Assembly: GCA_013153455.1 (NCBI GenBank)
Contig: JAADEK010000030.1
Coordinates: forward strand, 1-21,333
DNA length: 21,333 nt
Reading direction: 5' to 3'
DNA from: Aquificota bacterium
GTDB taxonomy: Bacteria > Aquificota > Aquificia > Aquificales > Aquificaceae
The notes under the pieces are model-generated. The model had not been told where the DNA came from. It did no database searches and saw nothing but the letters and a program-made list of their open reading frames with translations. Shown here piece after piece: positions 6,869-15,607 of this stretch. Within the stretch, counting starts at the first letter, position 1. Each line of letters opens with the position of its first letter. Position numbers and translations under genes: made by a program.

Positions 6869-7132
6869 ATGGTGGATAGGGTAAGTTTGAGTAAACTTAT
6901 AAACCTCGTCCTTCAGGAGCAAAGGAGCGAGGAAAGAAGGCGTGAGGAGGGGCAGATAAAAATTCGGGACCGCGTTACGCTCTCACGCATAGCCCAAAAG
7001 CTCATAACCCAAAAGCCCGAACGGGACGAAACCCAGAAGAAGGTTGAGGTTATAAAGCGCGCGCTTGAGAAGGGCGAATACAAGGTTCAAGACGAGAAGC
7101 TTCTGAAGGGACTTGAGGACTTCTTGACCTGA
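6869..7132 (+). CDS. flgM: Anti-sigma-28 factor FlgM
   Basis: An 87-aa, highly charged, probably disordered protein. The C-terminal half carries the FlgM pattern DRVTLSRIAQKLI...VEVIKRALEKGEYKVQDEKLLKGL, where the VxxIKxAIxxGxYxV block binds sigma-28 (FliA). It is close in length and layout to the Aquifex aeolicus FlgM that I recall (88 aa, also starting MV-R--LS-LI). In the family, FlgM holds FliA inactive until the hook-basal body is finished, when it is exported and late flagellar genes are expressed. The ATG at 6869 follows a purely A/T leader with no ribosome binding site. It is followed by glmS after a single base, so the two are co-transcribed; no other flagellar gene is in the window. 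Confidence 0.85.
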   Translation: MVDRVSLSKLINLVLQEQRSEERRREEGQIKIRDRVTLSRIAQKLITQKPERDETQKKVEVIKRALEKGEYKVQDEKLLKGLEDFLT

Positions 7133-7133
7133 T

Positions 7134-8912
7134 ATGTGCGGTATAGTCGGATACACCGGAAAGGACCTCGCCCTCCCTATTATACTCGGTGCCCTTGAGC
7201 GCCTTGAATACAGGGGATACGATTCCGCGGGCGTTGCCCTCATAGAGGACGGGAAGCTCATAATAGAGAAAAAGGCGGGAAAGCTCAGGGAGCTCGTAAA
7301 AGCCCTCTGGGGTAAAAACTACAAGGCTAAGATAGGGATAGGTCATACGCGCTGGGCTACGCACGGAAGCCCGACGGACCAAAACGCGCACCCCCACACG
7401 GACCAAAAGAGACAGTTCGCGGTCGTCCACAACGGGATAATAGAGAATTACATAGAACTCAGGGAAGAGCTAAAAAGGGAGGGCGTGTCCTTTTACTCGG
7501 ACACCGACACGGAGGTAATAGCGCACCTCATCGCACGCAATTACGAGGGAGACCTCCTTGACGCGGTCCAGAGGACAATCCAAAAGCTGAAGGGAGCCTT
7601 TGCGTTTGCGGTGATAACGGTTCACGAGCCCGAGCGCATCGTTTGCGCAAAGAGCGGTAGTCCCCTTATAGTGGGGCTCGGTGAGGGTGAGAACTTCCTC
7701 GCGTCGGACATACCCGCCATTTTGCCCTACACGAGGAAGGTTATCGTCCTTGACGACGGGGAGATTGCGGACATAACGCCGGAGGGTGTAAACGTTTACA
7801 ACTTCTCGGGAGAGCCCGTCTCAAAGGACGTAATGATAACGCCTTGGAACATCGTCTCCGCGGAAAAGTCGGGCTTTAAACACTTCATGCTGAAGGAGAT
7901 ATACGAGCAACCGAAAGCCCTCAACGACACGATAAAGGGCTTCTTCTCAACGGAGGGAACGATTCCGTTTTCTTTGAAGGACTTTCGTCGCGTTCTTATC
8001 GTCGCGTGCGGAACCTCTTACCACGCGGGGCTCGTCGGTAAATACTGGATAGAGCGTTTCGCAAACGTTCCCGTTGAGGTGGTATACGCGTCTGAGTTCA
8101 GATACGGGCACTTTCCCGTGGGTGAGAAGGACCTCGTCATCGGGATATCCCAATCGGGTGAGACGATAGACACGAAGTTCGCGCTCCAAAGCGCAAAGGA
8201 AAGGGGAGCCTTTACGGTAGGGCTCGTGAACGTCGTGGGAAGCGCGATAGACCGTGAGTCGGACTTTACGCTCTACACGCACGCGGGTCCTGAGATAGGC
8301 GTAGCTGCGACGAAGACCTTCAGCGCACAGCTCGCGGTTCTCTACGCGCTCGGTGCGAGGGAAAGCAAGGAAAGGGAAGAGCTATACGCCCTTTTGAGGG
8401 GCGTTCCCGCGCTCGTTGAGTCCGCGCTTGAGCTTTCGGAGGGTGTTGAGAAGGTCGCGGACAAGTATACAAAAGCTAAGGACTTTTTGTATCTGGGAAG
8501 GTATCTGAGCTACCCGATAGCGCTTGAGGGGGCGCTGAAGCTCAAAGAAATCTCATACATACACGCGGAGGGCTACCCCGCGGGAGAGATGAAGCACGGA
8601 CCCATAGCCCTCATAGACGAGAGTATGCCCGTTATGCTCGTGGCGCCGAAAGACCGCGTTTACGAGAAGATGCTCTCAAACCTTGAGGAGATACTCGCCA
8701 GAAAAGGTAAGGTGATTTCCGTAGGTTTTGTGAATGACGACGTTCTTAAGAAGAAGTCCCGGGACTTTATGCCCGTTCCCGAGGTTCACGAAACGCTCAC
8801 CCCTTTCGTTACGATAATCCCCCTTCAGCTCTTTGCTTACCACATAGCGAGTAAGCTCGGTCTTGACGTTGACCAACCGAGGAACCTCGCAAAGACGGTT
8901 ACCGTTGAGTGA
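7134..8912 (+). CDS. glmS: Glutamine--fructose-6-phosphate aminotransferase (isomerizing)
   Basis: A 592-aa enzyme making glucosamine-6-phosphate from fructose-6-phosphate and glutamine, the first step to UDP-GlcNAc for peptidoglycan and lipid A. The N-terminus MCGIVGYTG gives the catalytic Cys1 after Met removal; HTRWATHG and the NGIIEN block complete the class II glutaminase domain (about residues 2-220). Two SIS domains follow, with GTSYHAG, SQSGETIDTK and the C-terminal half with EGALKLKEISYIHAEGY. The tail DVDQPRNLAKTVTVE is the conserved C-terminus that gates the ammonia channel. Length is normal. It starts one base after flgM and ends directly against the convergent small membrane-protein gene, with no terminator between them. 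No glmS ribozyme can fit upstream. Confidence 0.97.
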   Translation: MCGIVGYTGKDLALPIILGALERLEYRGYDSAGVALIEDGKLIIEKKAGKLRELVKALWGKNYKAKIGIGHTRWATHGSPTDQNAHPHTDQKRQFAVVHNGIIENYIELREELKREGVSFYSDTDTEVIAHLIARNYEGDLLDAVQRTIQKLKGAFAFAVITVHEPERIVCAKSGSPLIVGLGEGENFLASDIPAILPYTRKVIVLDDGEIADITPEGVNVYNFSGEPVSKDVMITPWNIVSAEKSGFKHFMLKEIYEQPKALNDTIKGFFSTEGTIPFSLKDFRRVLIVACGTSYHAGLVGKYWIERFANVPVEVVYASEFRYGHFPVGEKDLVIGISQSGETIDTKFALQSAKERGAFTVGLVNVVGSAIDRESDFTLYTHAGPEIGVAATKTFSAQLAVLYALGARESKEREELYALLRGVPALVESALELSEGVEKVADKYTKAKDFLYLGRYLSYPIALEGALKLKEISYIHAEGYPAGEMKHGPIALIDESMPVMLVAPKDRVYEKMLSNLEEILARKGKVISVGFVNDDVLKKKSRDFMPVPEVHETLTPFVTIIPLQLFAYHIASKLGLDVDQPRNLAKTVTVE

Positions 8913-9254
8913 TTACTCCTCCTCTATAAACGAGACGATTATCGTCTCAACGATTCCCAAGACGACGGAGATGATGTTAGCGGCGAGAGCCCCCATAGCC
9001 AGACCCGTCGCCTCCTCAACGTCCCCGAGGAAGTAAAGGAAGCCCGCGGGTATGAGGTGGAGGTCCGCCGCGAGGCTTGAAGCCATAAGCTCGTTTGAGA
9101 GAACCTTACCCTCTCCCATCTTGAGTATGGTAGCGAATAGGTTCATGGATATCGTGAAGGCGAGCTCGTAAGGGTTCGGACTCACTATAAAGCTTATGTT
9201 CGTCGTGAGAGCCATGAGTATGAAAAAGTGTGTGAGAATCTTCCTGAGCTTCAT
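8913..9254 (-). CDS. Small integral membrane protein (possibly DUF6394 family)
   Basis: A 113-aa protein with about three hydrophobic segments: an N-terminal one (ILTHFFILMALTTNISFIV), a second around ELAFTISMNLFATILKMG, and a C-terminal one around AANIISVVLGIVETIIVSF. The central part has ASSLAADLHLIPAGFLYFL. From memory this arrangement resembles a small uncharacterised membrane family (DUF6394), but I could not check it. The ATG overlaps the potassium-channel stop by 4 nt, so the two are translationally coupled. A channel-associated or channel-modulating role is possible on this context only. Its stop codon abuts the glmS stop on the other strand with no spacer. Confidence 0.75.
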   Translation of the reverse strand: MKLRKILTHFFILMALTTNISFIVSPNPYELAFTISMNLFATILKMGEGKVLSNELMASSLAADLHLIPAGFLYFLGDVEEATGLAMGALAANIISVVLGIVETIIVSFIEEE

Positions 9255-10381
9255 CTCCTTACCTCCATACGAGAGAGGAGAATCTTTTGAGCTTTCTTCA
9301 GGTTCTTCGGATGCCCGAAGAGTATGAGCGTGTCCCCGGGCTCTATGACGGTATCGCCCGTTATGGTTATGTCAAGCCTGCCGTCCGGTTTCCTAATCGC
9401 TATAACGGTAACGTTCAGGCTCCTCCTCAGGTCTATCTCCTTTAGTTTCTTGCCCACAAGGGGCGAGTCCTCCGGAACCGGTATCTCAAGTATGTCTATG
9501 TCCGTCTCTTCCCCGAACGCTATCCTATCAAAGAGGTCCGAGATGTATGCGGAGCTCGTGTGGAAGATGTAAGCGGCGAGCCGTGTAGCGAGGAGTCTGT
9601 GCGGGACTATAGCCTTGTTCGCTCCGAGTTCCTCAAGCTTTTGGGCGGTTTCCTCGGTTGAAGCGAAGGAGAATATAAAGAAGTCCTCCTTTGATGGACG
9701 CATAAGACGGGCTGTGACGATTACCGCTATGTTCCTCGCGTCGTCCCCGAGGTTCACAACGAGTCCCTGAGCCCTGTGTATACCCGCAGCGTCAAGGACT
9801 ATACGCTTGTAGGGCTCGTCTATGATGTAATACTTTATACCGAGCTCCTTCAGTTGTCTTTCTACCTCCCTCCTGCTGTCTACAACCACGTAGGGTATCT
9901 TTCTCTTCCTAAGGAGGTTTATAAGCTCAAGTGTTGTCTTGTTGAAGCCCGCAAGTATGTAGTGTCCCCTTAACTTCTCTATGTCCCGAAGCATCTTCCA
10001 AGCTCTGAAGTTTCTGATGAAGTCCTCCTGAAAGAATATTCTAACGAGTATAGTCACCGAGGTAGTAAAGACGCCTATACCCCCGAGGGCGAGGAACGTC
10101 GTGAATATACGCCCTACAGGTGTGTCGCTACCCCGAACCACTTCCCCGTATCCTATGGTTCCCACGGTGATGACGGTCATGTATAGGGAGTTTATGAAGT
10201 CCCCGTCGGAGAGAATCATATACCCGAGGGTCCCAATCGTCATAACCGTATGGAGCATCAAAAGGGGGAGGCGGAGGAGGTAAAGCGTCTGGAGGAGCTT
10301 CTCCTCGTATATGTCTATAAGCCTCTTTGGCTTTTTTCGCCTGAGCCTAAGTTTACACTTTTTCTTCTTAAGCTTCCCCAA
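9251..10381 (-). CDS. Two-TM potassium channel with RCK (TrkA-N/TrkA-C) domains
   Basis: A 376-aa K+ channel subunit. A very basic N-terminal tail (residues 2-20) precedes TM1 (about 36-57), a pore helix and selectivity filter TVGTIGYGE (72-80), and TM2 (about 90-117). The cytoplasmic RCK-N domain starts at [15 protein letters not shown] (140-154) and the TrkA-C domain occupies about 290-376 ([23 protein letters not shown]). RCK domains form a gating ring that responds to nucleotides or divalent ions. The nucleotide-binding loop reads GFNKTT instead of GxGxxG, so NAD(H) binding is doubtful. No ATG or GTG lies before TM1; the start is TTG at 10381, overlapping the ileS stop by 14 nt. It sits between ileS and the small membrane protein in one operon. 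Confidence 0.92.
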   Translation of the reverse strand: MGKLKKKKCKLRLRRKKPKRLIDIYEEKLLQTLYLLRLPLLMLHTVMTIGTLGYMILSDGDFINSLYMTVITVGTIGYGEVVRGSDTPVGRIFTTFLALGGIGVFTTSVTILVRIFFQEDFIRNFRAWKMLRDIEKLRGHYILAGFNKTTLELINLLRKRKIPYVVVDSRREVERQLKELGIKYYIIDEPYKRIVLDAAGIHRAQGLVVNLGDDARNIAVIVTARLMRPSKEDFFIFSFASTEETAQKLEELGANKAIVPHRLLATRLAAYIFHTSSAYISDLFDRIAFGEETDIDILEIPVPEDSPLVGKKLKEIDLRRSLNVTVIAIRKPDGRLDITITGDTVIEPGDTLILFGHPKNLKKAQKILLSRMEVRR

Positions 10382-13217
10382 GGCTTATACCCATCTCACG
10401 CAGTGCGTTTGCGCATCTGGGGCAGACCTCTCCCTCAAACTCCTCCTCGGGGTAATACATCCAACACCGGGGGCACTTCCTCCCCTCCGCGCGCGAAACG
10501 CCGACCTTAAGGGGGAGCTCTTCTCCCTCAAGCTCAATCTCCCCCCCTTCCTTCGGCGTGAACGCGCTCACGGTGAAGAAGAACTTCATGTAATCCTCGT
10601 ATTTCTTCAGGAGCTTCTCAATCTCTCCCTTTGCGCTTACGTATACGTGGGCTTCGTAGGGGTGCTTTATGAGTCCCTTTTCCTTTCTTGCGAACTCAAG
10701 CGCCCTCATGACCTCCTGCCTTACCTTCATAAGTGTTTCGTAGTCCTTCAGAACCTCCTCGTCCCTTAGCTTTGGGTTCGGTTTTGGTATCTCATACATA
10801 AAGACGCTCTCGGGGAGCGAGGGGTCTATCTTTCTCACGTGCTCCCAAACCTCCTCCGCGGTAAAGCTCAGGTATGGCGCTGTGCTCGTCGTGAGGGCGA
10901 GAAGCAGGTGCCAGAGGGCTGTCTGGGCGGAGAGTCTTTCTTTTGAGCTCGGTGCGTATGTGTAGAGTCTGTCTTTTAGGACGTCAAGGTATACCGCGGA
11001 GAGCTCGGTGATGACGAAGTTCTTGAGTGTGTTGTGAACCCTGTAAAAGAGGTATGAGTTGTAATACTCGTGAACGCGGGAGAGAACCTCCTGAAGGCGT
11101 GAAAGCGCCCACTTGTCAAAGTGGTGAAGCTCCTCAAAGGGCAGGGCTTTACCGGGGTCAAAGTCGTAGAGGTTTGCGAGGAGGTATCTGAAGGTGTTCC
11201 TCAGCTTCCTGTAGTCTTCGCTTATCTTGCGAAGGAGGTTCTTACCGAGGGCTACGTCCTCCGTGTAGTCTTCCGAGACGACCCAGAGCCTGAGGATATC
11301 CGCCCCGAGCTCGTCTATTATCTCTTGGGGGGATATTACGTTCCCGAGGGACTTTGACATCTTCCTTCCCTTTTCGTCAACGATAAACCCGTGCGTCAGG
11401 ACGGAGCGATAGGGCGCGGAGCCGTATGAGCCCACGCTCTCAAGGAGTGAAGCCTGAAACCAACCCCTGTGCTGGTCGCTACCCTCAAGATACATATCCG
11501 CCTTCTCAAAGCCGAGGGGTCTTATCACCGCAGCGTGCGAACACCCTGAGTCAAACCAAACGTCAAGTATGTCCTCCTCCTTCTCAAACTCCGTTGAACC
11601 GCAGTTTTTACACCTGTAGCCTTCGGGAAGTAGCTCCTCCGGGGGAAGTGAGAACCAAACGTCCGTCCCCCCTTCGCTCTTTTCCACTACGCTCGCCACC
11701 TTCTCAAATATCTCGGGTTCGCTCGCGACCTGTCCGCACCTTTTGCAGTAAAAGACTGTTATCGGGACGCCCCAAAACCGCTGTCTGGATATACACCAGT
11801 CGGGTCTGTTTTCCACCATGCTCTTTATGCGGTTCTTACCGTATTGGGGTATCCACTTAACCTTTTCTATCTCCTCAAGGGCTTTTTGTCTGAGCGTCTT
11901 TTGTCCCTCAAGCGGGAGGTCCATGCCTATAAACCACTGGGGTGTAGCCCTAAATATTACGGGGTTTTTGCACCTCCAGCAGTGGGGGTAAGAGTGGACT
12001 ATCTTACCCTCAAACAGGAGATAGCCCTTTTCTTTGAGCGTTTGTATTATCACCTCGTTTGCGTCAAAGACGCGAAGTCCTATCAGGAAGCCGGGGGCGG
12101 GCTTTGTGAACCTGCCGTCGTCCGAGACGGGTGCGTAGGGCTCAAGCCCGTAGCGCTTCCCGACGATGTAGTCCTCCTGACCGTGTCCGGGCGCCATGTG
12201 GACAAGTCCCGTTCCCGTGTCAAGCGTGACGAACTCCGAGGGGTATACCTTCCACATGTTCCAGAGTGTCTCTTCCGAGAGGTAGCCCTTTAGCTCTTCG
12301 CGCTTTACGAAGGGATGCTCATACGAAAGACCCAAAAGCTCCTCTCCCTTTATGGTTTTAAATACCTCGCCCTTTAGGGCGAGGTCCTTTACTAAATCCT
12401 TAAGTCTTTCGTTTGCAAATATTAAAAGCTCCTCCCCTTCCTTCCAAAGGACGTATTCCGCGTCCGGGTTTATCATCACCCCGAGGTTCGCGGGAAGGGT
12501 CCACGGTGTCGTTGTCCATATCAGGAGGTGAGCTTGCCTTTTGAAGAGGGGCTCTTTTAGGGGGAATTTCACGTATACGGATGGGTCTTGTTTTTCCTTG
12601 TATTCTACTTCCGCCTCCGCTTCCGCGGTTTTGTCGTATATGCACCAGTAGACGGGTTTTTTGCTCCTGTAGACGAGGTTCTTTTGGAAGAATCTGCCGA
12701 GCTCCCTTATCTCCGTTGCCTCGTATGAGGGGTCCATCGTGAGGTAGGGTCTTTCCCAGTCCGCGAGGACGCCCAGGCGCTTGAACTCCTCGCGCTGTAT
12801 GTTTACGTATTTGAGGGCGTATTCCCTGCAAAGGCGCCTGAACTCTGTCTTCGGTATGTCTTCCTTTTTTATCTTCTTCTTTGATAGTTCTTTCTCAACC
12901 GCGCGCTCTATAGGAAGCCCGTGGCAGTCCCAACCGGGTATGAAGTTTATGTTTTTCCCCGTCATCAGGTTGTATTTGTTTATCACGTCCTTGAGTATCT
13001 TGTTGAGCGCGTGACCCACGTGTATGTGTCCGTTTGCGTAGGGGGGTCCGTCGTGGAGGACGAAGGTTTCTTTTCCTTTTCTCATACTCGTGACCTTCTC
13101 GTAAAGCCCTTCCCACTTTTTCAGTATCTGGGGCTCCCGTTTGGGCAGGTTAGCCTTCATGGGGAAGTCCGTTCTCGGCAGGTTCAGGGTTTCCTTGAAG
13201 TCTTTACTCGTTTCCAT
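10368..13217 (-). CDS. ileS: Isoleucyl-tRNA synthetase
   Basis: A 949-aa class I synthetase. The HIGH motif is HVGH at 66-69 in [14 protein letters not shown], and KMSKS is at 619-623 in [13 protein letters not shown]. The CP1 editing domain shows [15 protein letters not shown] (232-246) and GHGQEDY (344-350, with the editing Asp). WFDSGCSHA and SDQHRGWFQ are further catalytic blocks. A C-terminal zinc knuckle (C915, C918, C932, C935) is typical of bacterial IleRS type 1; an additional CxxC pair set (C491, C494, C536, C539) lies before WFDSG and may hold a second zinc. I use ATG 13217, not the 100-residue longer frame, because homology begins at [14 protein letters not shown] and a TAAAAT lies 7 nt upstream. 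A perfect 10-bp palindrome (12364-12385) lies in the editing-domain coding region. First gene of its operon. Confidence 0.96.
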   Translation of the reverse strand: METSKDFKETLNLPRTDFPMKANLPKREPQILKKWEGLYEKVTSMRKGKETFVLHDGPPYANGHIHVGHALNKILKDVINKYNLMTGKNINFIPGWDCHGLPIERAVEKELSKKKIKKEDIPKTEFRRLCREYALKYVNIQREEFKRLGVLADWERPYLTMDPSYEATEIRELGRFFQKNLVYRSKKPVYWCIYDKTAEAEAEVEYKEKQDPSVYVKFPLKEPLFKRQAHLLIWTTTPWTLPANLGVMINPDAEYVLWKEGEELLIFANERLKDLVKDLALKGEVFKTIKGEELLGLSYEHPFVKREELKGYLSEETLWNMWKVYPSEFVTLDTGTGLVHMAPGHGQEDYIVGKRYGLEPYAPVSDDGRFTKPAPGFLIGLRVFDANEVIIQTLKEKGYLLFEGKIVHSYPHCWRCKNPVIFRATPQWFIGMDLPLEGQKTLRQKALEEIEKVKWIPQYGKNRIKSMVENRPDWCISRQRFWGVPITVFYCKRCGQVASEPEIFEKVASVVEKSEGGTDVWFSLPPEELLPEGYRCKNCGSTEFEKEEDILDVWFDSGCSHAAVIRPLGFEKADMYLEGSDQHRGWFQASLLESVGSYGSAPYRSVLTHGFIVDEKGRKMSKSLGNVISPQEIIDELGADILRLWVVSEDYTEDVALGKNLLRKISEDYRKLRNTFRYLLANLYDFDPGKALPFEELHHFDKWALSRLQEVLSRVHEYYNSYLFYRVHNTLKNFVITELSAVYLDVLKDRLYTYAPSSKERLSAQTALWHLLLALTTSTAPYLSFTAEEVWEHVRKIDPSLPESVFMYEIPKPNPKLRDEEVLKDYETLMKVRQEVMRALEFARKEKGLIKHPYEAHVYVSAKGEIEKLLKKYEDYMKFFFTVSAFTPKEGGEIELEGEELPLKVGVSRAEGRKCPRCWMYYPEEEFEGEVCPRCANALREMGISLGEA
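12364..12385. repeat. Perfect palindrome inside ileS (ACC...GGTCC type)
   Basis: ACCTCGCCCT-TT-AGGGCGAGGT, a perfect 10-bp stem followed by CCTTTA on the plus strand. It codes for residues around 278-285 of IleS (DLALKGE) and causes no visible insertion relative to other IleRS. Its arms resemble the palindromes at 16905 and 21069. Confidence 0.6.
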
Positions 13218-13218
13218 A

Positions 13219-13224
13219 GAAAAT
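13219..13224 (+). promoter_or_regulatory. Candidate -10 element of the sirtuin gene
   Basis: GAAAAT, 8 nt before the ATG, is the best hexamer at the expected place (4 of 6 to consensus). It overlaps the near-palindrome AAAATATTTT (13220-13229), which also contains most of the ileS -10 on the other strand. Confidence 0.3.
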
Positions 13225-13230
13225 ATTTTA
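13225..13230 (-). promoter_or_regulatory. Candidate -10 element of ileS
   Basis: TAAAAT on the minus strand, 7 nt before the ileS ATG at 13217. The whole gap between the ileS and sirtuin start codons is 15 bp, so upstream promoter elements lie inside the sirtuin coding sequence. Confidence 0.45.
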
Positions 13231-13232
13231 AA

Positions 13233-13955
13233 ATGGAGCCCAAAATTGTAGCCCTCACGGGCGCGGGCATATCCGCGGAAAGCGGTATCCCCACGTTCCG
13301 GGGAAAGGACGGACTTTGGAAGCGCTTCAAACCCGAAGAGCTTGCAACACCCGAAGCTTTCTTCAGAAATCCTAAGCTCGTGTGGGAGTGGTACGACTAC
13401 AGGAGACAGCTCATAGCAAAGGCGGAGCCAAACGAAGGGCACAGGATTCTCGCCCGTATGGAGAGGGAGTTCCCGAACTTTTACCTCATTACGCAAAACG
13501 TTGACGGTCTTCACCAAAGAGCGGGCTCAAGGAAGGTAATAGAGCTACACGGGAATATATGGAAGGTCCGTTGCACGGAGTGCGGAAAGGAGGACTACGA
13601 TTACAGGGTTCCCCTCCCGGAGATTCCTCCCCGTTGTGATGCATGCGGGGGGCTTTTGAGACCGGGCGTCGTTTGGTTCGGGGAAAGCCTGCCCCCCGAC
13701 GCTCTTATGAAGGCGGAAAAGCTCGCGAGGGACGCGGACGTGTTTTTAGTGGTCGGGACGTCGGGAGTGGTCTACCCCGCTGCGGAACTTCCCTATATAG
13801 CCAAAGAGTTCGGCGCGACGGTGATAGAGGTAAATCCCGAACAGACCCCCATCTCACGCATAGCGGACATCAGGGTTCCGAAGAAAGCTTCCGAGGGTCT
13901 TCGTGAGGTATACGAGTTTTTGAGGGAACGCTATGGCTCTTCGGGACAGGGCTAA
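13233..13955 (+). CDS. cobB: NAD-dependent protein deacylase (sirtuin, CobB/SIRT5-like)
   Basis: A 240-aa sirtuin. The NAD-binding [15 protein letters not shown] (10-24), [12 protein letters not shown] (87-98) and the catalytic H106 in ELHGN are intact. A structural zinc is held by C114, C117, C135 and C138. Y54 and R57 in WYDYRR match the Tyr-x-x-Arg pair that gives SIRT5 and CobB their preference for succinyl/malonyl lysine, so desuccinylase/demalonylase activity is likely in addition to deacetylation. I use the ATG at 13233; a longer upstream frame is antisense to ileS. It is the first gene of a six-gene run with LPS genes and overlaps kdsC by 23 nt. Its ATG lies 15 bp from the divergent ileS ATG. 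Confidence 0.95.
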   Translation: MEPKIVALTGAGISAESGIPTFRGKDGLWKRFKPEELATPEAFFRNPKLVWEWYDYRRQLIAKAEPNEGHRILARMEREFPNFYLITQNVDGLHQRAGSRKVIELHGNIWKVRCTECGKEDYDYRVPLPEIPPRCDACGGLLRPGVVWFGESLPPDALMKAEKLARDADVFLVVGTSGVVYPAAELPYIAKEFGATVIEVNPEQTPISRIADIRVPKKASEGLREVYEFLRERYGSSGQG

Positions 13956-14424
13956 GAAGCTTAAGCTCCTTATCTCGGACGTTGACGGCGTTCTCACGGA
14001 CGGAACCCTCTACTACACCGAAGGGGGGGAGACGATAAAAGCCTTCAGCGTCCTTGACGGTGTAGGTATAAAGATACTCCAAAGGATGGGCATAAGGCTC
14101 GCGGTCATAAGCGGACGCTCCTCGCCCGCCCTTTCCGTCAGGCTGAAGGAGCTCGGCATAGACGAGGTTTTCCTGAACACGAACGACAAACTGCCCGTAT
14201 ACCTTGAGCTCCTGAGGAAGTATTCCCTGAAGGATGAGGAGGTGTGTTTTGTGGGTGACGACGTGGTTGATATCCCCCTCATGAAGAGGGCGGGCTTTGC
14301 GGTCGCGGTGAGGAACGCGGTTCCTGACGTAAAGAGACTCGCCCTCTACACGACGATGAGCCCCGGCGGGAGGGGGGCGATAAGGGAGCTTGCGGAGCTT
14401 CTTTACCTCCTCAGGAATGATTAA
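13933..14424 (+). CDS. kdsC: 3-deoxy-D-manno-octulosonate 8-phosphate phosphatase
   Basis: A 163-aa HAD-superfamily C0-type phosphatase, without a cap domain. Motif I is D16-V-D18-GVLTDG, followed by [17 protein letters not shown] and motif II SGR in [11 protein letters not shown]. The Lys of motif III precedes LPVYLELL and motif IV is [10 protein letters not shown]; the C-terminal [14 protein letters not shown] is the KdsC-specific tail. It hydrolyses KDO-8-phosphate to KDO for the LPS inner core. The ATG at 13933 lies inside the last codons of the sirtuin gene, and the lptC-like gene starts before its stop, so translation is coupled on both sides. Confidence 0.95.
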   Translation: MALRDRAKKLKLLISDVDGVLTDGTLYYTEGGETIKAFSVLDGVGIKILQRMGIRLAVISGRSSPALSVRLKELGIDEVFLNTNDKLPVYLELLRKYSLKDEEVCFVGDDVVDIPLMKRAGFAVAVRNAVPDVKRLALYTTMSPGGRGAIRELAELLYLLRND

Positions 14425-14914
14425 GGGTTTTGGTTTAATCTTTGGTTTCTTGGTTTTGGTCGCGCTTTCGGAGGCTTACCTTTCTGTTTACGAGCGCCTC
14501 AGGGAGGAAAAGCTCACGAGGAGCAAACTCCTCCGCGTAGTTATAACCCTTTACGGGAAGAGGGGAGCGGAGTGGGTGATAAGGGGGGAGGAGCTCGTAT
14601 ACGAGGGGGGAAAGGCGGTTATACTCCGCGCCCTCGTAAGGGGAGGAGAGTATACGATAAGGGCAAAGAGGCTTATCTTTGACAGGCTCAGCTCAAGGGG
14701 TCTCCTTGAGGGCGACGTTGAGATTACGGGACCCGACCTCTACATAAAGACCGAGAGGGCTTTCATAGACTTCAAGAGGAACGTAGCTTGGGGTGATGGT
14801 GATGTGCTCGTGAGGAGAAAGGGAAACCTCATCAGGGGCAGAGGGTTTAAAATCTACTTTAAGCCCTTTAGGGTGATACTTGATGAAGTCAAGAGCGTTC
14901 ATCCTTCTTCTTAG
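14417..14914 (+). CDS. lptC: LptC-like LPS export bitopic protein
   Basis: A 165-aa protein with one N-terminal membrane anchor ([17 protein letters not shown]) followed by a periplasmic domain rich in short beta strands ([59 protein letters not shown]). This is the LptA/LptC beta-jellyroll repeat pattern, and its place before lptA and after kdsC is the usual lptC position. In the family LptC passes LPS from the LptB2FG complex to LptA. I place the start at ATG 14417, overlapping the kdsC stop; the upstream in-frame ATG (14390) adds nine residues inside kdsC. It overlaps lptA by 32 nt. Sequence identity to well-studied LptC is low, so the call rests on architecture and context. Confidence 0.8.
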   Translation: MIKGFGLIFGFLVLVALSEAYLSVYERLREEKLTRSKLLRVVITLYGKRGAEWVIRGEELVYEGGKAVILRALVRGGEYTIRAKRLIFDRLSSRGLLEGDVEITGPDLYIKTERAFIDFKRNVAWGDGDVLVRRKGNLIRGRGFKIYFKPFRVILDEVKSVHPSS

Positions 14915-15317
14915 CTTCGCGCTTACGGTCTTTGGCTCCTCAATAACAGGTGAGGCGGATACGCTTGAGTTTACGAAGAACAAGCTAATCTACAGGGGAA
15001 ACGTGAAGCTCGTGAGGGACGGCTCCGTCCTGAGGGCTCAGGAGGTTATAATACTCCTCAGCGAGGACGGGAAACCCGTTCGTATAATCGCGAAGGGGGA
15101 TGTGCGCGTGCACGAGGAGGGCAGGCGCTCCTTTGCGCGGTATATGGAGTATGACGTGGAGAGGGATGTGATAATCCTTAAAGGGGATGCGAAGATAGTT
15201 GAAAAGACGCGCGTCCTTGAGGCGGAGGAGATAATCATATACAGGAAGGAAAACAGGCTCATCGCCAAGGGACACAAAAAGCGTGTAAGGACGGTATACG
15301 TGGAGGAAGGAACGTGA
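14883..15317 (+). CDS. lptA: LptA-like periplasmic LPS transport protein
   Basis: A 144-aa secreted protein with a signal peptide ([18 protein letters not shown], cleavage probably near residues 20-25). The mature part is the OstA/LptA fold: ADTLEFTKNKLIYRGNVKLV, LRAQEVIILLSEDGKPVRI, AKGDVRVHEEG, DVERDVIILKGDAKIV and AEEIIIYRKENRLIAKG. LptA multimers bridge the periplasm and carry LPS to LptD/E. The ATG at 14883 is preferred over a TTG at 14880. It ends GTGA, sharing its stop with the GTG start of the HU gene. lptB is not adjacent. Confidence 0.85.
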   Translation: MKSRAFILLLSFALTVFGSSITGEADTLEFTKNKLIYRGNVKLVRDGSVLRAQEVIILLSEDGKPVRIIAKGDVRVHEEGRRSFARYMEYDVERDVIILKGDAKIVEKTRVLEAEEIIIYRKENRLIAKGHKKRVRTVYVEEGT

Positions 15318-15607
15318 ACAAGTCCGACGTTGCAAAGGAGCTCGCGAGGAGAAAGAACATCTCCTACAGGAAGGCTCTCCTCATCGTTAACCTGACGTTT
15401 GACCTCATAAAGCAGGCGGTCCTAAACGGGGAAAAGGTTGAGATTAGGGGATTCGGAACCTTCAGGCTTAAGAGAAAGCCCGGGAGGTTCGTAAAGAACC
15501 CGAGAACGGGCATAGAGATATACGTAAAGGAGAGATACGTCCCAACCTTCAGACTCGCAAAGTCCCTAAAGGAGAAATTGAACCCCAAGAAGGAAAAGGT
15601 CGGATGA
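15314..15607 (+). CDS. HU/IHF-family DNA-binding protein
   Basis: A 97-aa nucleoid protein starting at GTG 15314. It begins NKSDVAKELARRKNISYRKA, has the GEKVEIRGFGTF core, the beta-arm RKPGRFVKNPRTG (arm tip proline in NPRTG) and PTFRLAKSLKEKLN. Family members bend and wrap DNA as dimers. The order and residues resemble both HU and IHF subunits, and I cannot tell homodimer from heterodimer. The gene is joined by 4-nt overlaps to lptA upstream (GTGA) and to the flavoprotein gene downstream (ATGA), an unusual place for a histone-like gene. Confidence 0.93.
   Translation: MNKSDVAKELARRKNISYRKALLIVNLTFDLIKQAVLNGEKVEIRGFGTFRLKRKPGRFVKNPRTGIEIYVKERYVPTFRLAKSLKEKLNPKKEKVG

Noticed and set aside
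11844..12293. 149-aa plus-strand frame opposite ileS
   Set aside because: Antisense to a fully conserved IleRS region and without any family signature.
12921..13232. N-terminal extension of the sirtuin frame
   Set aside because: It is antisense to ileS; sirtuin similarity begins at [12 protein letters not shown].
13218..13517. 100-residue N-terminal extension of IleS
   Set aside because: It is antisense to the sirtuin gene, has no IleRS similarity, and the ATG at 13217 has a -10 in place.
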